Positions 15,716-25,290 of a stretch of 64,000 bases of DNA are shown here, in pieces. The DNA is taken from contig NZ_CP195105.1 in NCBI RefSeq assembly GCF_051175565.1, positions 496,001 to 560,000 of the forward strand. Reading direction: 5' to 3'. The stretch comes from Daejeonia sp002484105 (GTDB lineage Bacteria > Bacteroidota > Bacteroidia > Flavobacteriales > Weeksellaceae). The translations under genes and the position numbers were made by a program. Position 1 is the first letter of the stretch. Every line of letters starts with the position of its first letter. Under the pieces are notes generated by a model. The model did not search any database and was not told the origin of the DNA. It saw only the letters and a program-made list of their open reading frames with translations.

Positions 15716-17707
15716 ATGGAATTTCAATTACATTCTGAATATCAGCCGACAGGAGATCAGCCACAGGCAATAGAAAAACTTACCGATGGCCTTTTTCAAG
15801 GAGAAAAATATCAGGCGCTGCTCGGTGTGACGGGTTCGGGTAAAACGTTTACGATTGCCAATGTCGTGAAAAATATCCAGAAACCTACCATTGTTCTGGC
15901 ACATAACAAAACGCTGGCAGCACAGTTGTTTATGGAATTCAAGGAGTTTTTTCCGAATAATGCGGTAGAATATTTTGTTTCGTATTACGACTATTACCAG
16001 CCGGAAGCATATATCGCGTCTACGGGAACGTATATTGAAAAAGACCTCAGCATTAATGAAGAAGTCGAAAAACTCCGGCTTTCGGCAACGGCAAGTTTGC
16101 TTTCCGGAAGACGCGATGTTCTGATCGTGGCTTCGGTATCATGTATTTACGGAATCGGGAATCCTTCGGAATTTCACAAAACATTGATTTCCATTAAAAT
16201 TGGTGAAAAACTTACCCGTACTGCACTGCTTCATTCACTTGTTAATGCCTTGTATTCAAGATCTGTCAATGAATTTCAGCGCGGAACTTTCCGGGTGAAA
16301 GGAGATGTTATTGATATATTCCCAGCCTATGCGGACAATGCCGTCCGAATACAGTTTTTCGGCGACGAAATTGAGAAAATACAGACTTTTGATCCGCTCA
16401 CCGGAAATGTGGAAGCGGCTTTTGATCAAATCCAGATTTATCCTGCCAATCTTTTTGTAACGACCAAAGAAACACTGAATACTGCCATCCGCGAAATTCA
16501 GGATGATATGGTGAAACAGGTGGATTTCTTTAAAGAAGTGGACAAGCCACTGGAAGCTAAGCGTTTGCAGGAACGTACTGAACTCGATCTTGAAATGATT
16601 AAGGAGCTGGGCTACTGTTCCGGAATCGAAAATTACTCTCGTTATATGGACCGGAGGCATCCCGGAGAACGACCATTCTGCCTGCTGGACTATTTCCCGG
16701 AAGATTTCCTGATGGTGATTGACGAAAGCCACGTGACTATTCCGCAGGTGCACGCCATGTACGGGGGCGACCGCAGCAGAAAAGAATCTCTGGTAGAGTA
16801 TGGATTTCGGCTCCCGGCAGCACTGGACAACCGTCCTTTGAAGTTTGAGGAGTTTGAAATGATGCAGAACCAGGTGATCTATGTTTCGGCAACACCGGCA
16901 GATTACGAAATGGAAAAAACCGGCGGCGAATATGTGGAACAAATCATCCGTCCGACAGGACTGCTCGATCCGGAAATTGAAGTGCGCCCGACCATGAACC
17001 AGATTGATGACCTGATGGAGGAAATACAGAAAAGGGTAGAAGTGGACGAGCGTGTGCTTGTCACCACACTGACAAAAAAAATGGCAGAGGAACTTACCAA
17101 ATATTTCACCAAGTTCGGTATTCGTACACGATATATCCATTCTGATGTGGAAACCCTGGAAAGAATTCAGATTATGCAGGATCTGCGTACCGGGCTTTTT
17201 GATGTTCTGGTCGGCGTCAACCTTCTCAGAGAGGGGCTGGACCTTCCGGAAGTTTCCCTCGTTGCAATTCTGGATGCCGACAAAGAAGGAATGCTGCGTT
17301 CCCGCCGCTCAATGATACAGACGGTCGGACGGGCTGCGCGAAATATCCATGGTAAAGCCATTATGTATGCCGACAAAATTACCAAATCCATGCAGGCAAC
17401 CCTGGACGAAACCTATTACAGAAGGGCAAAACAGCAGCAGTACAATGAAGAACACGGCATCATACCAAAACAGCTGAACAAGAAAATTTCCGAAACGCTG
17501 ATTGGCCGTACCAAAGACTTTCCGGACGAAAAATATACCCAAAAAGAAATCATGAAAGAAGTGGCAGAAGCCAAAAGCCGATACAATACCGCTGACCTTC
17601 AGGAAATGATTGAAAACAAACAGAAAGAGATGGAAACTGCTGCCAAAAATCTGGATTTTATCACTGCCGCGAGGTTGCGTGATGAAATCGCAGCCCTCAA
17701 AAGTTGA
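15716..17707 (+). CDS. uvrB: UvrABC excision nuclease subunit B
   Basis: UvrB is the damage-verifying helicase-like subunit of nucleotide excision repair; it receives DNA from UvrA and recruits UvrC. The 663-residue protein has the Walker A motif GVTGSGKT at 37-44. The beta-hairpin region YYDYYQPEAYI that inserts between strands lies near 95-105, followed by the family-specific middle domain and the superfamily 2 helicase motifs including DESH and QTVGRAARN. The C-terminal UVR domain that contacts UvrC is at about 625-660. Length is normal. It is a stand-alone gene, convergent with a DUF3820 gene. Confidence 0.97.
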   Translation: MEFQLHSEYQPTGDQPQAIEKLTDGLFQGEKYQALLGVTGSGKTFTIANVVKNIQKPTIVLAHNKTLAAQLFMEFKEFFPNNAVEYFVSYYDYYQPEAYIASTGTYIEKDLSINEEVEKLRLSATASLLSGRRDVLIVASVSCIYGIGNPSEFHKTLISIKIGEKLTRTALLHSLVNALYSRSVNEFQRGTFRVKGDVIDIFPAYADNAVRIQFFGDEIEKIQTFDPLTGNVEAAFDQIQIYPANLFVTTKETLNTAIREIQDDMVKQVDFFKEVDKPLEAKRLQERTELDLEMIKELGYCSGIENYSRYMDRRHPGERPFCLLDYFPEDFLMVIDESHVTIPQVHAMYGGDRSRKESLVEYGFRLPAALDNRPLKFEEFEMMQNQVIYVSATPADYEMEKTGGEYVEQIIRPTGLLDPEIEVRPTMNQIDDLMEEIQKRVEVDERVLVTTLTKKMAEELTKYFTKFGIRTRYIHSDVETLERIQIMQDLRTGLFDVLVGVNLLREGLDLPEVSLVAILDADKEGMLRSRRSMIQTVGRAARNIHGKAIMYADKITKSMQATLDETYYRRAKQQQYNEEHGIIPKQLNKKISETLIGRTKDFPDEKYTQKEIMKEVAEAKSRYNTADLQEMIENKQKEMETAAKNLDFITAARLRDEIAALKS

Positions 17708-17731
17708 GAAGAGTTTTGCCCGCAATCCTTT

Positions 17732-17971
17732 CTACGTATTTCGAAGAGATTTTCTGATAGGGATCAGAAGGGCTTCAAGACCGTTAAGCTTGATTTCGTA
17801 CACAGTGGAAAGTTGCATACCGAGTTTTCCTTTTGGAAAACCGCCGTTTCTCAGAAACCACTCCAGATACGACACCGGAAGATCGGCCAGTATTTTACCT
17901 TCATACTTGCCAAACGGCATTTTTACCTGACAGATTTCTGTAAGGATTTCGGGTTGGATACCATCATTCAT
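17732..17971 (-). CDS. DUF3820 family protein
   Basis: A 79-residue cytosolic protein of the DUF3820 family. The core MPFGKYEGKILADLPVSYLEWF (about 18-39) is the same motif that occurs at the C-terminus of exonuclease X-like and some DnaQ-like proteins, but here it stands alone. Its biochemical role is unknown; a nucleic-acid-related function is only suggested by those fusions. It lies 9 bases downstream of the PerM-type permease gene on the same strand, so they are probably co-transcribed. Confidence 0.75.
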   Translation of the reverse strand: MNDGIQPEILTEICQVKMPFGKYEGKILADLPVSYLEWFLRNGGFPKGKLGMQLSTVYEIKLNGLEALLIPIRKSLRNT

Positions 17972-17980
17972 GCCACAAAT

Positions 17981-19042
17981 TTAGGAGATTTTGTCTTGAT
18001 CAGGAATATGCAGGGCGGGTGGTGTCTCTTCATCAGAAAACTCATCTTTGTATACCTGTATCAACAGAACCGTTATCGATACGAGAATCGGCCCGAAAAT
18101 CAGCCCCATAAATCCGAATATATTCATTCCCATGATGATACCGAAAACGGTGTTCAGTGGATGAATGTTTTCTAATTTTTTAAGCAGTGTAAAGCGCAGC
18201 AGATTGTCTGTCAGTCCTACGCAGATCAGGCTGTATGCCGCAAGACCCAGTCCTGCTCCCAACTGGTTTTCTGCGATCATAAAAATACATACGGGAATAT
18301 ATACAATTGCTGCACCCAATACCGGAATCATGGATGCAACCGCCGTCAGTGCAAACAGCAAAACCGGGCTTGGAGCACCAAAAATGAAATAACCTACCAG
18401 TGCAACCAATCCCTGCCCGAAGGCTACTACTGGGATTCCGATAGCATTGGCAATGACCATTTTGCGGATTTTTACACCGATCATGTTTACGTTACCACGT
18501 TTCAGCGGGGCTGCATTGATGAGTATTCTTTCAAACAGGCGTGGCCGTTCGAGCATGAAATACAGAATAAAATACATGGAAGCAATTACGGTAACGGTAT
18601 TGAACGTTCCGCTCAGTACAGAGCTGGAAGCTTTTGCAGCCGTATCTTTAATTTTGTTGAGGTTGTCCTTGCTCAGGATGTCAAATCCTGTTTTGTCCAT
18701 GATAAAATCGTGAATTTTGTTCAGAAATACATTAAATTTTTCCATATACGCATCAGCATTACCGAGCTTTGCAATCAGCAGATCTGTAATAAAATAAATG
18801 GGAAGAATTAATATGAGGAGTGTCGCCAGCATGATGACCAGCGAAGAGAGCCAGGGTTTCCATTTCAGTTTTTCCTGAAAATAGAAATTATATTTTCTTG
18901 TGATGATGTACAGTGTCACTGCTCCCAGAACAGAAGGAATGAAAAGTTTCAGGTTGTATACCATCAGGACCACCAGAGCGGTGATAATCAGGATGAGAAA
19001 AAACTGGCGGATCTTCAGATCGGGAATAGTCTGGTTGGGCAT
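17981..19042 (-). CDS. AI-2E/PerM family membrane transporter
   Basis: A 353-residue polytopic inner-membrane protein of the AI-2E transporter (PerM, YdiK, TqsA) family. About eight hydrophobic segments are visible: a pair at about 18-56, one near 62-90, a long extramembrane stretch (about 95-135), and the rest in the C-terminal half with the family-typical VGLTDNLLR and the glycine-rich GIIMGMNIFGFMGLIFGPIL end. Some members export autoinducer-2 or exchange Na+ and H+; the cargo here cannot be assigned. The internal ATG (MPNQT) is preferred over one 14 codons upstream, which would add a spurious hydrophobic leader. DUF3820 follows. Confidence 0.85.
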   Translation of the reverse strand: MPNQTIPDLKIRQFFLILIITALVVLMVYNLKLFIPSVLGAVTLYIITRKYNFYFQEKLKWKPWLSSLVIMLATLLILILPIYFITDLLIAKLGNADAYMEKFNVFLNKIHDFIMDKTGFDILSKDNLNKIKDTAAKASSSVLSGTFNTVTVIASMYFILYFMLERPRLFERILINAAPLKRGNVNMIGVKIRKMVIANAIGIPVVAFGQGLVALVGYFIFGAPSPVLLFALTAVASMIPVLGAAIVYIPVCIFMIAENQLGAGLGLAAYSLICVGLTDNLLRFTLLKKLENIHPLNTVFGIIMGMNIFGFMGLIFGPILVSITVLLIQVYKDEFSDEETPPALHIPDQDKIS

Positions 19043-19064
19043 AGCAATGTTTTTTCCAAAAGTA

Positions 19065-19099
19065 AATAAAAAAAGCAGCCGCACCAGTGCGTACTGCTT
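19065..19099 (-). terminator. Terminator of the upstream membrane-protein gene
   Basis: A two-part hairpin, AAGCAG/CTGCTT outside and CGCAC/GTGCG inside with a 2-base loop, followed on the - strand by a run of T. It lies between the membrane-protein gene and the PerM-type gene. Confidence 0.75.
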
Positions 19100-19126
19100 A
19101 TATTTTTAACCGAAATTTTTCCAGAA

Positions 19127-19855
19127 TTACACCTGATCAATCAGTGATCTGGGTTTTCCGCAATAAGCCACATAGGTAGAATACATAATTGCAGTAAAGA
19201 AAAATGCAGTCAGTACGATTCCCACGAAACACAGGATAATGCCTGAGAGGGAGAGCAAAAAGCCTACTAAAGACACCAGAAAAAAGACACCATAGTTGTT
19301 TTTGGCAATATTGTATGCTTTGGAGAGCGCATCGCCGACACTTGCATTTTCAAAAAGGAGGATAGGGTATCCGAGCAGCAGCAGCGGAAAAACAAACAGA
19401 ACCGGAAGAAAACAAAGCATGGCTGCAATGCTGATGAGGATACTTGCTACAATGCTGTAGAGAAGGATATTTCCCAGATTCTGTCGGTAGCCGATAAAGA
19501 GATCGGCAAATGTCACGGGCTGTCGGTTGTTGTAACGGTTCAGGATAAAAATCATCCCGACATATAGCGGCGAAATAAAAATGCTGAGCAATCCCGTCAG
19601 TGAAGAATAAGTTTTCATTCCCGGAATGGACCAGTAATTAATACTTTCGTAGCCGTTTTTCATTTCTTCTATCATGGTTTCGCTGTTGAAACCCGAAAGA
19701 AGCTGTATTACCCAAGACAAGGCCATATAAATAAGAAAAGTGAGTACTGCATAAAGCAAAACGCCTTTATACATCTCAAAAGCATGGGAAATAATGCTCC
19801 CTGAATCCTGTGACGGCGTGGAACCCTGCCCGTCAAATTCATTAAAATCAGCCAT
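19127..19855 (-). CDS. Integral membrane protein of unknown function
   Basis: A 242-residue protein with a polar N-terminus (about 1-30) and about five or six membrane segments (near 33-53, 90-108, 130-160, 172-195 and 200-230). The repeated pattern SDALSKAYNIAKNNYGVFFLVSL resembles the DUF-type 'glycerophosphoryl diester phosphodiesterase membrane domain' folds. Similar flavobacterial proteins are often labelled beta-carotene monooxygenase without support. It is followed 41 bases later, in the direction of transcription, by a related membrane protein's neighbour region. The gene just upstream (20613-19897) has the same length and topology, so the two look like distant paralogues. Confidence 0.6.
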   Translation of the reverse strand: MADFNEFDGQGSTPSQDSGSIISHAFEMYKGVLLYAVLTFLIYMALSWVIQLLSGFNSETMIEEMKNGYESINYWSIPGMKTYSSLTGLLSIFISPLYVGMIFILNRYNNRQPVTFADLFIGYRQNLGNILLYSIVASILISIAAMLCFLPVLFVFPLLLLGYPILLFENASVGDALSKAYNIAKNNYGVFFLVSLVGFLLSLSGIILCFVGIVLTAFFFTAIMYSTYVAYCGKPRSLIDQV

Positions 19856-19896
19856 AATTCAGTGTTTTTTGTGATTACTGATTCAAATATACTTAT

Positions 19897-20613
19897 TTAC
19901 AGCCTATTTTCATTAAAAATAACACGGTAAAGTGCATAAATCATCGCTGTGGTAAATGGCCACACAAACACTGCTCCAATCAGGGTGAACATCACGGCAT
20001 ATTTGAAGAGGGCTGCTACCAGCATGCAGGCTACAATCGGGACGAAGTAATTCTTCAGCGCCCGGAAGGTAATGGAGATGCCACCAAATACACGCTGGTT
20101 CATAAAAAACATCAGCGGGCCTACGAAAAGCGTTATCAGAACCCAGACTGCCGCAAGGATGATCGTAGGGGTAGTATACATAAACACAATGTACCAGAAA
20201 AGATAATAGCTCGTATAAATAAAGAAATTGACGCCTGCATATCCTGCAAAAAGATCCCTGATTCCGTAAGGTTTCTTAAGGTCTATTTTCCGGTAGATTT
20301 TGAATAGTCCCATTTCTAACGGATAAAGAAAGGCACGCGCAAAAATAATCACAAGGAAAAAATAAAAATAGTTGGGATCTTCCGCAATCGCAAGTGAAGC
20401 CTTCTGCGCAGCCATCGGATTTCCTGCATTTTCTCTGGCGATATCCAGAATTTTTGGTAGGATGCCATAGTAGTTGCCCGCGTAGAAGAAAACCATGATA
20501 AGAACCGAAAAATACAAAAGACTCAGCACAACCTGATACAGCAGCGTTCGGGTCCAGAAAGAAAAGGCACTGGAGAGCACTTCACTGATCCCCGTTTTCT
20601 GTGGATATTCCAT
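19897..20613 (-). CDS. Integral membrane protein, likely paralogue of its neighbour
   Basis: A 238-residue polytopic membrane protein. Hydrophobic segments are near residues 25-50, 85-105, 130-150, 155-185 and 195-230. The FRALKNYFVPIVACMLVAAL segment parallels the KNNYGVFFLVSLVGFL segment of the adjacent gene, which is what suggests paralogy. An ATG 17 codons upstream would add a basic leader and is less likely than the MEYPQK start. The two genes are 41 bases apart on the same strand and probably form one transcript. I cannot assign a function; no catalytic motif is visible. Confidence 0.6.
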   Translation of the reverse strand: MEYPQKTGISEVLSSAFSFWTRTLLYQVVLSLLYFSVLIMVFFYAGNYYGILPKILDIARENAGNPMAAQKASLAIAEDPNYFYFFLVIIFARAFLYPLEMGLFKIYRKIDLKKPYGIRDLFAGYAGVNFFIYTSYYLFWYIVFMYTTPTIILAAVWVLITLFVGPLMFFMNQRVFGGISITFRALKNYFVPIVACMLVAALFKYAVMFTLIGAVFVWPFTTAMIYALYRVIFNENRL

Positions 20614-20695
20614 GTAAATCTGTTTTCTGCAAAAATACTTATTAAAAATCATAACCGGCAGCAAACAAAAAAATAAAATATTTTTGATAATCTTT

Positions 20696-20703
20696 TATTT
20701 TTG
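20696..20703 (+). promoter_or_regulatory. TAnnTTTG box at the pabB start
   Basis: TATTTTTG lies 5 bases before the pabB ATG. If used, the transcript would be essentially leaderless. No well-spaced TTTG is visible upstream. Confidence 0.35.
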
Positions 20704-20708
20704 TACCT

Positions 20709-21683
20709 ATGGCAGTCTTTGATTCTTATGGGTTTTCGGTGATGGACGATCTTTCGGAAAGGAAAGAACCGTTCTTTTTTATGGTTGATTTCCTTGTAGA
20801 AAAGATGGAAATTTTTACGCTGGAAGAAATCAATGAAAAGGGTTTAATTATTGATTTTAAGAATATTAAAACCGGTGCAGCGAAGGATGTGAAACAACAA
20901 ATCCGCTGGAAGGCGTTCCCCGAATCTCTGGAATCCTATGCGAAAGGCTTCCACAAAGTTCAGCAACATCTTAGAAAAGGAAATTCTTATCTGGTTAATT
21001 ATACCCGAAAAACACCTGTAGAAACCAATCTGAGTCTCGAAGAAATTTTCTATATTTCGGGTGCCAAATACAAAGTATATTATCCCGGACGTTTTGTGTT
21101 CTTCTCACCGGAGACGTTTGTCGAAATCCACAAAGATAAAATCTGCACCCATCCGATGAAGGGAACCATTGATGCTTCTGAAACAGATGCAGAGCAGAAA
21201 CTCCTCAACAGTATCAAAGAAAAGGCAGAACATTATACCGTGGTCGACTTGCTGAGAAATGACCTGAGCATGGTTGCGGATGATGTATCGGTAGACTGTT
21301 TCCAGAGAATTGACCTGATCCGTACACGGCAGAAAAATCTTCTCGCCATGAGTTCCGAGATTTCCGGAACACTAAAAGAAGGTTTTTACGGGAAACCCGG
21401 AAGTATCCTGAGAAAACTTCTGCCTGCAGGATCCATTCTCGGTGCTCCCAAACACAAAACACTGGACATTATACTGGAAGCGGAGAACACACCACGCGGT
21501 TACTACACGGGTATATGTGGCTGGTTCGACGGCGAAAATCTCGACAGCTGCGTAATGATCCGGTTTGTAGAACAGGAAAACGGGCAGTTATATTTTAGAA
21601 GCGGCGGCGGAATCACTCATATGAGTGTACTGGAAGAAGAATATCAGGAAATGAAAAACAAAATTTATGCACCGGTTTATTGA
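20709..21683 (+). CDS. pabB: Aminodeoxychorismate synthase component I
   Basis: PabB converts chorismate and ammonia to 4-amino-4-deoxychorismate for p-aminobenzoate and folate. The 324-residue protein is the chorismate-binding domain only, shorter than E. coli PabB (about 450) because the N-terminal tryptophan-binding region is reduced. HPMKGT puts the ADCS-specific active-site Lys at 151, distinguishing it from anthranilate and isochorismate synthases. The LRNDLSMV, LPAGSILGAPK and RGYYTGICGW motifs follow in order. It overlaps the aminotransferase class IV gene by 17 bases, which is the next enzyme of the pathway. The amidotransferase pabA is not in the window. Confidence 0.92.
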   Translation: MAVFDSYGFSVMDDLSERKEPFFFMVDFLVEKMEIFTLEEINEKGLIIDFKNIKTGAAKDVKQQIRWKAFPESLESYAKGFHKVQQHLRKGNSYLVNYTRKTPVETNLSLEEIFYISGAKYKVYYPGRFVFFSPETFVEIHKDKICTHPMKGTIDASETDAEQKLLNSIKEKAEHYTVVDLLRNDLSMVADDVSVDCFQRIDLIRTRQKNLLAMSSEISGTLKEGFYGKPGSILRKLLPAGSILGAPKHKTLDIILEAENTPRGYYTGICGWFDGENLDSCVMIRFVEQENGQLYFRSGGGITHMSVLEEEYQEMKNKIYAPVY

Positions 21684-22299
21684 GAGTATTAAGGTAGAGG
21701 ATCAGAAGGTTTTTCTTCTGGAGCTGCATCAGAAAAGAGTGAACGAAACTTTTGCCAGTTTTGGGAAAGAGGGAGCCTCCATCGATTTGAAAAAGATTTT
21801 TAACGATCTTCATGTGGACGAGGACGGACTGTTCAAACTGCGTATCGTGTATGATATGAGCCGGCAGTTTCGTACACAAATGATTCCCTATGCTATTTCA
21901 GAGTTGGATGATTTTCAGCTGGTTGAAAATAATAATTTCGATTATTCTTTTAAGTTTGAAGACCGAAGCGGGTTTGAGAGGATGAAGACCCGTTCGCGTG
22001 CTGAAGAAATCATTATTGTGAAAAATAACCATATTACCGACACTTCTTTTACCAACCTTCTTTTTCGTAAAGGCAAGGAGTGGTATACACCGTCCACCTA
22101 TTTACTGAATGGAGTGCAGCGCCAGAATCTACTCAAAACCAAACAAATAAAGGAAGCAGAAATTACTTTAAATAATATTAAAGAATACTCACATTTCCAG
22201 TTGATTAATTCTATGAATGAGTTTGATGATAATTTTGTCTACCCGCTGTCTGCCATTATCAACCTTCCGGAAGACCGCGATTATCTTGAGATTGAATAA
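21667..22299 (+). CDS. Aminotransferase class IV, probable aminodeoxychorismate lyase
   Basis: A 210-residue PLP protein of fold type IV. In this position it should be PabC, which splits aminodeoxychorismate into p-aminobenzoate and pyruvate. Features are the N-terminal RFIESIKV strand, LHQKRVNETF (contact to the first half), Lys96 in FKFEDR as the likely Schiff-base lysine, and ITDTSFTNLLFRKG (about 117-130), the class IV cofactor loop. It is shorter than E. coli PabC (269) in the linker and C-terminal part, as is common in flavobacterial versions. It is translationally coupled to pabB by a 17-base overlap, and the pairing supports the assignment. Confidence 0.82.
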   Translation: MHRFIESIKVEDQKVFLLELHQKRVNETFASFGKEGASIDLKKIFNDLHVDEDGLFKLRIVYDMSRQFRTQMIPYAISELDDFQLVENNNFDYSFKFEDRSGFERMKTRSRAEEIIIVKNNHITDTSFTNLLFRKGKEWYTPSTYLLNGVQRQNLLKTKQIKEAEITLNNIKEYSHFQLINSMNEFDDNFVYPLSAIINLPEDRDYLEIE

Positions 22300-22302
22300 T
22301 GT

Positions 22303-23973
22303 TTATTTCAGATAGGCAAAATATTTTTTAAGGATTTCAGCATTTTCAATTTCCCCTGTCATCACTTCCAGTATTTTGGGCTGTGCATCAGGTTTGAAAA
22401 AATTGTCCAGCACGCGTTCCAGCGTATTGTCATCTTCCACTTTTACATAGCCGAAACCGAAACTTTTTGCAAGATATTCTGCGCTTCTGCGTTCTTTGGT
22501 TGCAATAAATTCGTCAAGGATATTCTCGTTCGCATTGTCAGGTCCGGGAATGATGCGGAAGATGCTCCCTCCATCATTGTTGAAGAGAACAATGCGCGTA
22601 AATGGCGGTATATACTGATTCCAGAGGGCATTAATATCATAGAAAAATCCAAGGTCGCCGGTGATCAGAACGGTAGGATTTTCATTTTTGATGGCAAACC
22701 CCATTGCGGTGGAAGAGGCTCCGTCTATCCCGCTTGTGCCACGGTTGCAAAAAACATGATGCTTATGAAAATCAAATAGTTGTGCATAGCGTATTGCGGA
22801 CGAATTGGAGAAGTGAATCCGGTAGTTTTCCGGAATTTTCATGGATAGCAGATAGAAAAGATTAAAATCTGAAAATCCTGTAAGATTCACATATTCATTA
22901 TGTTTCAAGTCCCGTTTTGTTCGCAGGCTGTCCCAGAGATTGTAATAGGCACTGGGTTCCAGACTTGCTTTTTCGAGAAGCTTGCCGAAGAAATTTTCTG
23001 CGCTGGTTTCTATTTTCTGTGTGAGGCAGAAATAGGTATCCGGCTGCCAGTGCTCGTCTATATGCCAGTGGTTTTTGGGATGAGCTTTGCGCAGGAACTG
23101 CTTTACCTTTTTGGAAACCACGTTCTGGCCAATGGTGATGAGCAGATCCGGAGCATAGGTCCTGAAGTCATCTTCATTGAAGCTAAACAGATAGCGGTCA
23201 ATATGTCCAAAGAATTTTTCGTGATACAGATTGGAGTTTACTTCGGTAAGGACGACCACCGAGTGGTTTTTGACAAGCTGCGTAAGCTGGGCTTCCAGTT
23301 CGCGGCTGTAGTTCCGGGTTCCGGTAAGGATCATGATTCTTTTGGAGGTATTCCAGTCTGCAACAAGAGACGATGGCAACTCGAACCCTTTTTTTTGTAT
23401 GGTTTTCTCTATGGATGGATATACCGGGATTTCGTTCACAAGGTCATAGAGAGGTTCGGCAAGCGGAATGTTGATATGTACCGGCCCCTGCTTTTCGATA
23501 CAGAGTTCTACCGCTTTTTTTATAATGTCAAAATTAATTTCACCGGCATTTTCCTCACGGTCTTCCAGAAGTTCAAAATCCCCATAGGAATGCTGTTGGA
23601 ACAGGCCTTTTTGGCGAATGGTCTGTCCGTCAAAAAGATCCACAAATTCGTTGGGGCGGTCTGCTGTGATATATAGAATAGGGATATTTCCGTAGAAAGC
23701 TTCCGTAACTGAAGGATAATAATTGGCCGCGGCCGATCCGCTGGTACAGGTTACCGCAACGGGTTTGTTCTCGCTTTTGGCCATTCCGAGTGCTACAAAT
23801 CCTGCGCTTCTTTCGTCGATAATGCTGTAGCAGTTAAAATACTCTGTTTCAGAAAAATGTATGGCTATTGGAGCATTACGCGATCCCGGAGATATCACCA
23901 CATCTGCAACGCCGTACTCTTTAAGAACATGAGCCAGAATCTGAACGCTTTTTTTAGAAGAGAATTTTTTCAT
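22303..23973 (-). CDS. menD: SEPHCHC synthase of menaquinone biosynthesis
   Basis: MenD is a thiamine-diphosphate enzyme that joins 2-oxoglutarate (as succinic semialdehyde) to isochorismate, the first committed step of classical menaquinone synthesis. The 556-residue protein has the usual three domains. The N-terminal PYR domain starts at VADVVISPGSRNAPIA and includes TSGSAAANYYPSV. The central domain is about 190-340. The C-terminal PP domain contains the cofactor motif GDLGFFYDINALWN (about 442-455). It is convergent with and only 3 bases from pabC. Other men genes are not in the window. Menaquinone is the normal respiratory quinone of this group. Confidence 0.95.
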   Translation of the reverse strand: MKKFSSKKSVQILAHVLKEYGVADVVISPGSRNAPIAIHFSETEYFNCYSIIDERSAGFVALGMAKSENKPVAVTCTSGSAAANYYPSVTEAFYGNIPILYITADRPNEFVDLFDGQTIRQKGLFQQHSYGDFELLEDREENAGEINFDIIKKAVELCIEKQGPVHINIPLAEPLYDLVNEIPVYPSIEKTIQKKGFELPSSLVADWNTSKRIMILTGTRNYSRELEAQLTQLVKNHSVVVLTEVNSNLYHEKFFGHIDRYLFSFNEDDFRTYAPDLLITIGQNVVSKKVKQFLRKAHPKNHWHIDEHWQPDTYFCLTQKIETSAENFFGKLLEKASLEPSAYYNLWDSLRTKRDLKHNEYVNLTGFSDFNLFYLLSMKIPENYRIHFSNSSAIRYAQLFDFHKHHVFCNRGTSGIDGASSTAMGFAIKNENPTVLITGDLGFFYDINALWNQYIPPFTRIVLFNNDGGSIFRIIPGPDNANENILDEFIATKERRSAEYLAKSFGFGYVKVEDDNTLERVLDNFFKPDAQPKILEVMTGEIENAEILKKYFAYLK

Positions 23974-24052
23974 GTCGCAAATTTAGCGGATTCAGGTGTA
24001 AATCTGCAATCCTGCACGGGATAATTGTTTTTTCTTACAAAGATTCCAAAAT

Positions 24053-25099
24053 TCAGAAAAGTCTGAGTTGTTGGCTGCGTGATCCGGTGAAATTTTCTGC
24101 AGAAAGAATCATAGGCTTTTTATGGGCAAAGTATTTTTTTCTGCCCAGATCAAAAGTGTTGTGGATGAGTTCTGCAATGTTTCCATCTCCTTTATACCGT
24201 TCAAAAAATCGTTTTTCGCCGAGTTTTCCATTGCGCATCGAGCGGATCTGGTTCAGTACTTTTGATGCCCGGTCAGGAAAATGTTTTTCTATCCAATCTA
24301 CAAAAACAGGCTCTACGGTATCATTCAGCCTTACCAGAGAATATCCGAAACTTCTGGCGCCTGCTTCGGATACAGATTTCAGAATATTCAGACTCTCATC
24401 ACTTGTCAGGGCTGGTATTACGGGGGCCACCATTACATTGACCGGTACTCCGGCCTGGCTCAGGATGCGTATGGCTTTTAGTTTATTGGCTGCCGAGCTT
24501 GTGCGTGGTTCCATCACGCGTCGCAAATCTTCATTTAAAGTGGGAATACTTATCGTTACAGAAACCAGATGCTGTGCAGCCATTGGTTCCAGAAGATCAA
24601 GGTCGCGCAGGATGAGGGCATTTTTTGTGATGATAGAAACAGGATGCCGGTAATCCAGACAGATCTGCAGCAGTTTACGGGTGATCTGCAGCTTGCGTTC
24701 TATGGGCTGATAGCAGTCTGTATTTCCTGAAAACATGATGGTTTTGGGTTTGTAACCTTTTTTTTGAAAGAATTTTTCAAGTAGTTCTGGGGCGCTTTTT
24801 TTTACCATTATTTGCCGTTCAAAGTCAATACCGGCGCTATATCCCCAGTATTCATGTGTGGGGCGTGCAAAACAATAAGAACAGCCATGCTCGCAGCCTT
24901 GGTAGGGATTAAGAGAATACTCAAATCCAAGATCCGGGCTGCTGATGGTATTGACAATGGTTTTCGGAAAAATTTCTGTAAACGAAGTTTTTACAGGTTC
25001 GTCAAAATCCTCGTCTTCTTCAAAGGAATATCGGCTGAAACGGTTGTCTACGTTTCGGATAGCGCCCTGTCCTTTGTATGTTTTGCTTTGATCTTCCAT
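24053..25099 (-). CDS. PA0069-family radical SAM protein
   Basis: A 348-residue radical SAM enzyme related to spore photoproduct lyase and the PA0069/Rv2578c group. The 4Fe-4S ligands are in GCEHGCSYCFAR (Cys-x3-Cys-x2-Cys, about 68-75). The sequence downstream (KTIMFSGNTDCYQPIERK, then VSIITKNALILRDLDLL and VSIPTLNEDLRRVMEPRT) is diagnostic of the family. The reaction catalysed is unknown; a nucleic-acid or cofactor modification is guessed from relatives. The ATG at MEDQSK is preferred over one 20 codons upstream, which would add a hydrophobic leader unsuited to a cytosolic enzyme. It appears monocistronic. SUF-assembled clusters are needed for activity. Confidence 0.85.
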   Translation of the reverse strand: MEDQSKTYKGQGAIRNVDNRFSRYSFEEDEDFDEPVKTSFTEIFPKTIVNTISSPDLGFEYSLNPYQGCEHGCSYCFARPTHEYWGYSAGIDFERQIMVKKSAPELLEKFFQKKGYKPKTIMFSGNTDCYQPIERKLQITRKLLQICLDYRHPVSIITKNALILRDLDLLEPMAAQHLVSVTISIPTLNEDLRRVMEPRTSSAANKLKAIRILSQAGVPVNVMVAPVIPALTSDESLNILKSVSEAGARSFGYSLVRLNDTVEPVFVDWIEKHFPDRASKVLNQIRSMRNGKLGEKRFFERYKGDGNIAELIHNTFDLGRKKYFAHKKPMILSAENFTGSRSQQLRLF

Positions 25100-25290
25100 A
25101 TAAACGAGGTGTAAACATAGAAAAACAAATCCGGAAATGATTAGGTTTTTTATCCACAAGACCCGTGTGTTTCTCCAAATCTCTTTCTGAGACGGTGATA
25201 ACGGGATAAGTTAAATTTTCAGGAATAAATTTTTTCGAGCAGGGCTATAGGGGAAATATAGCTTTTCTCTTTTTGAAAAAGATTTAGAAA

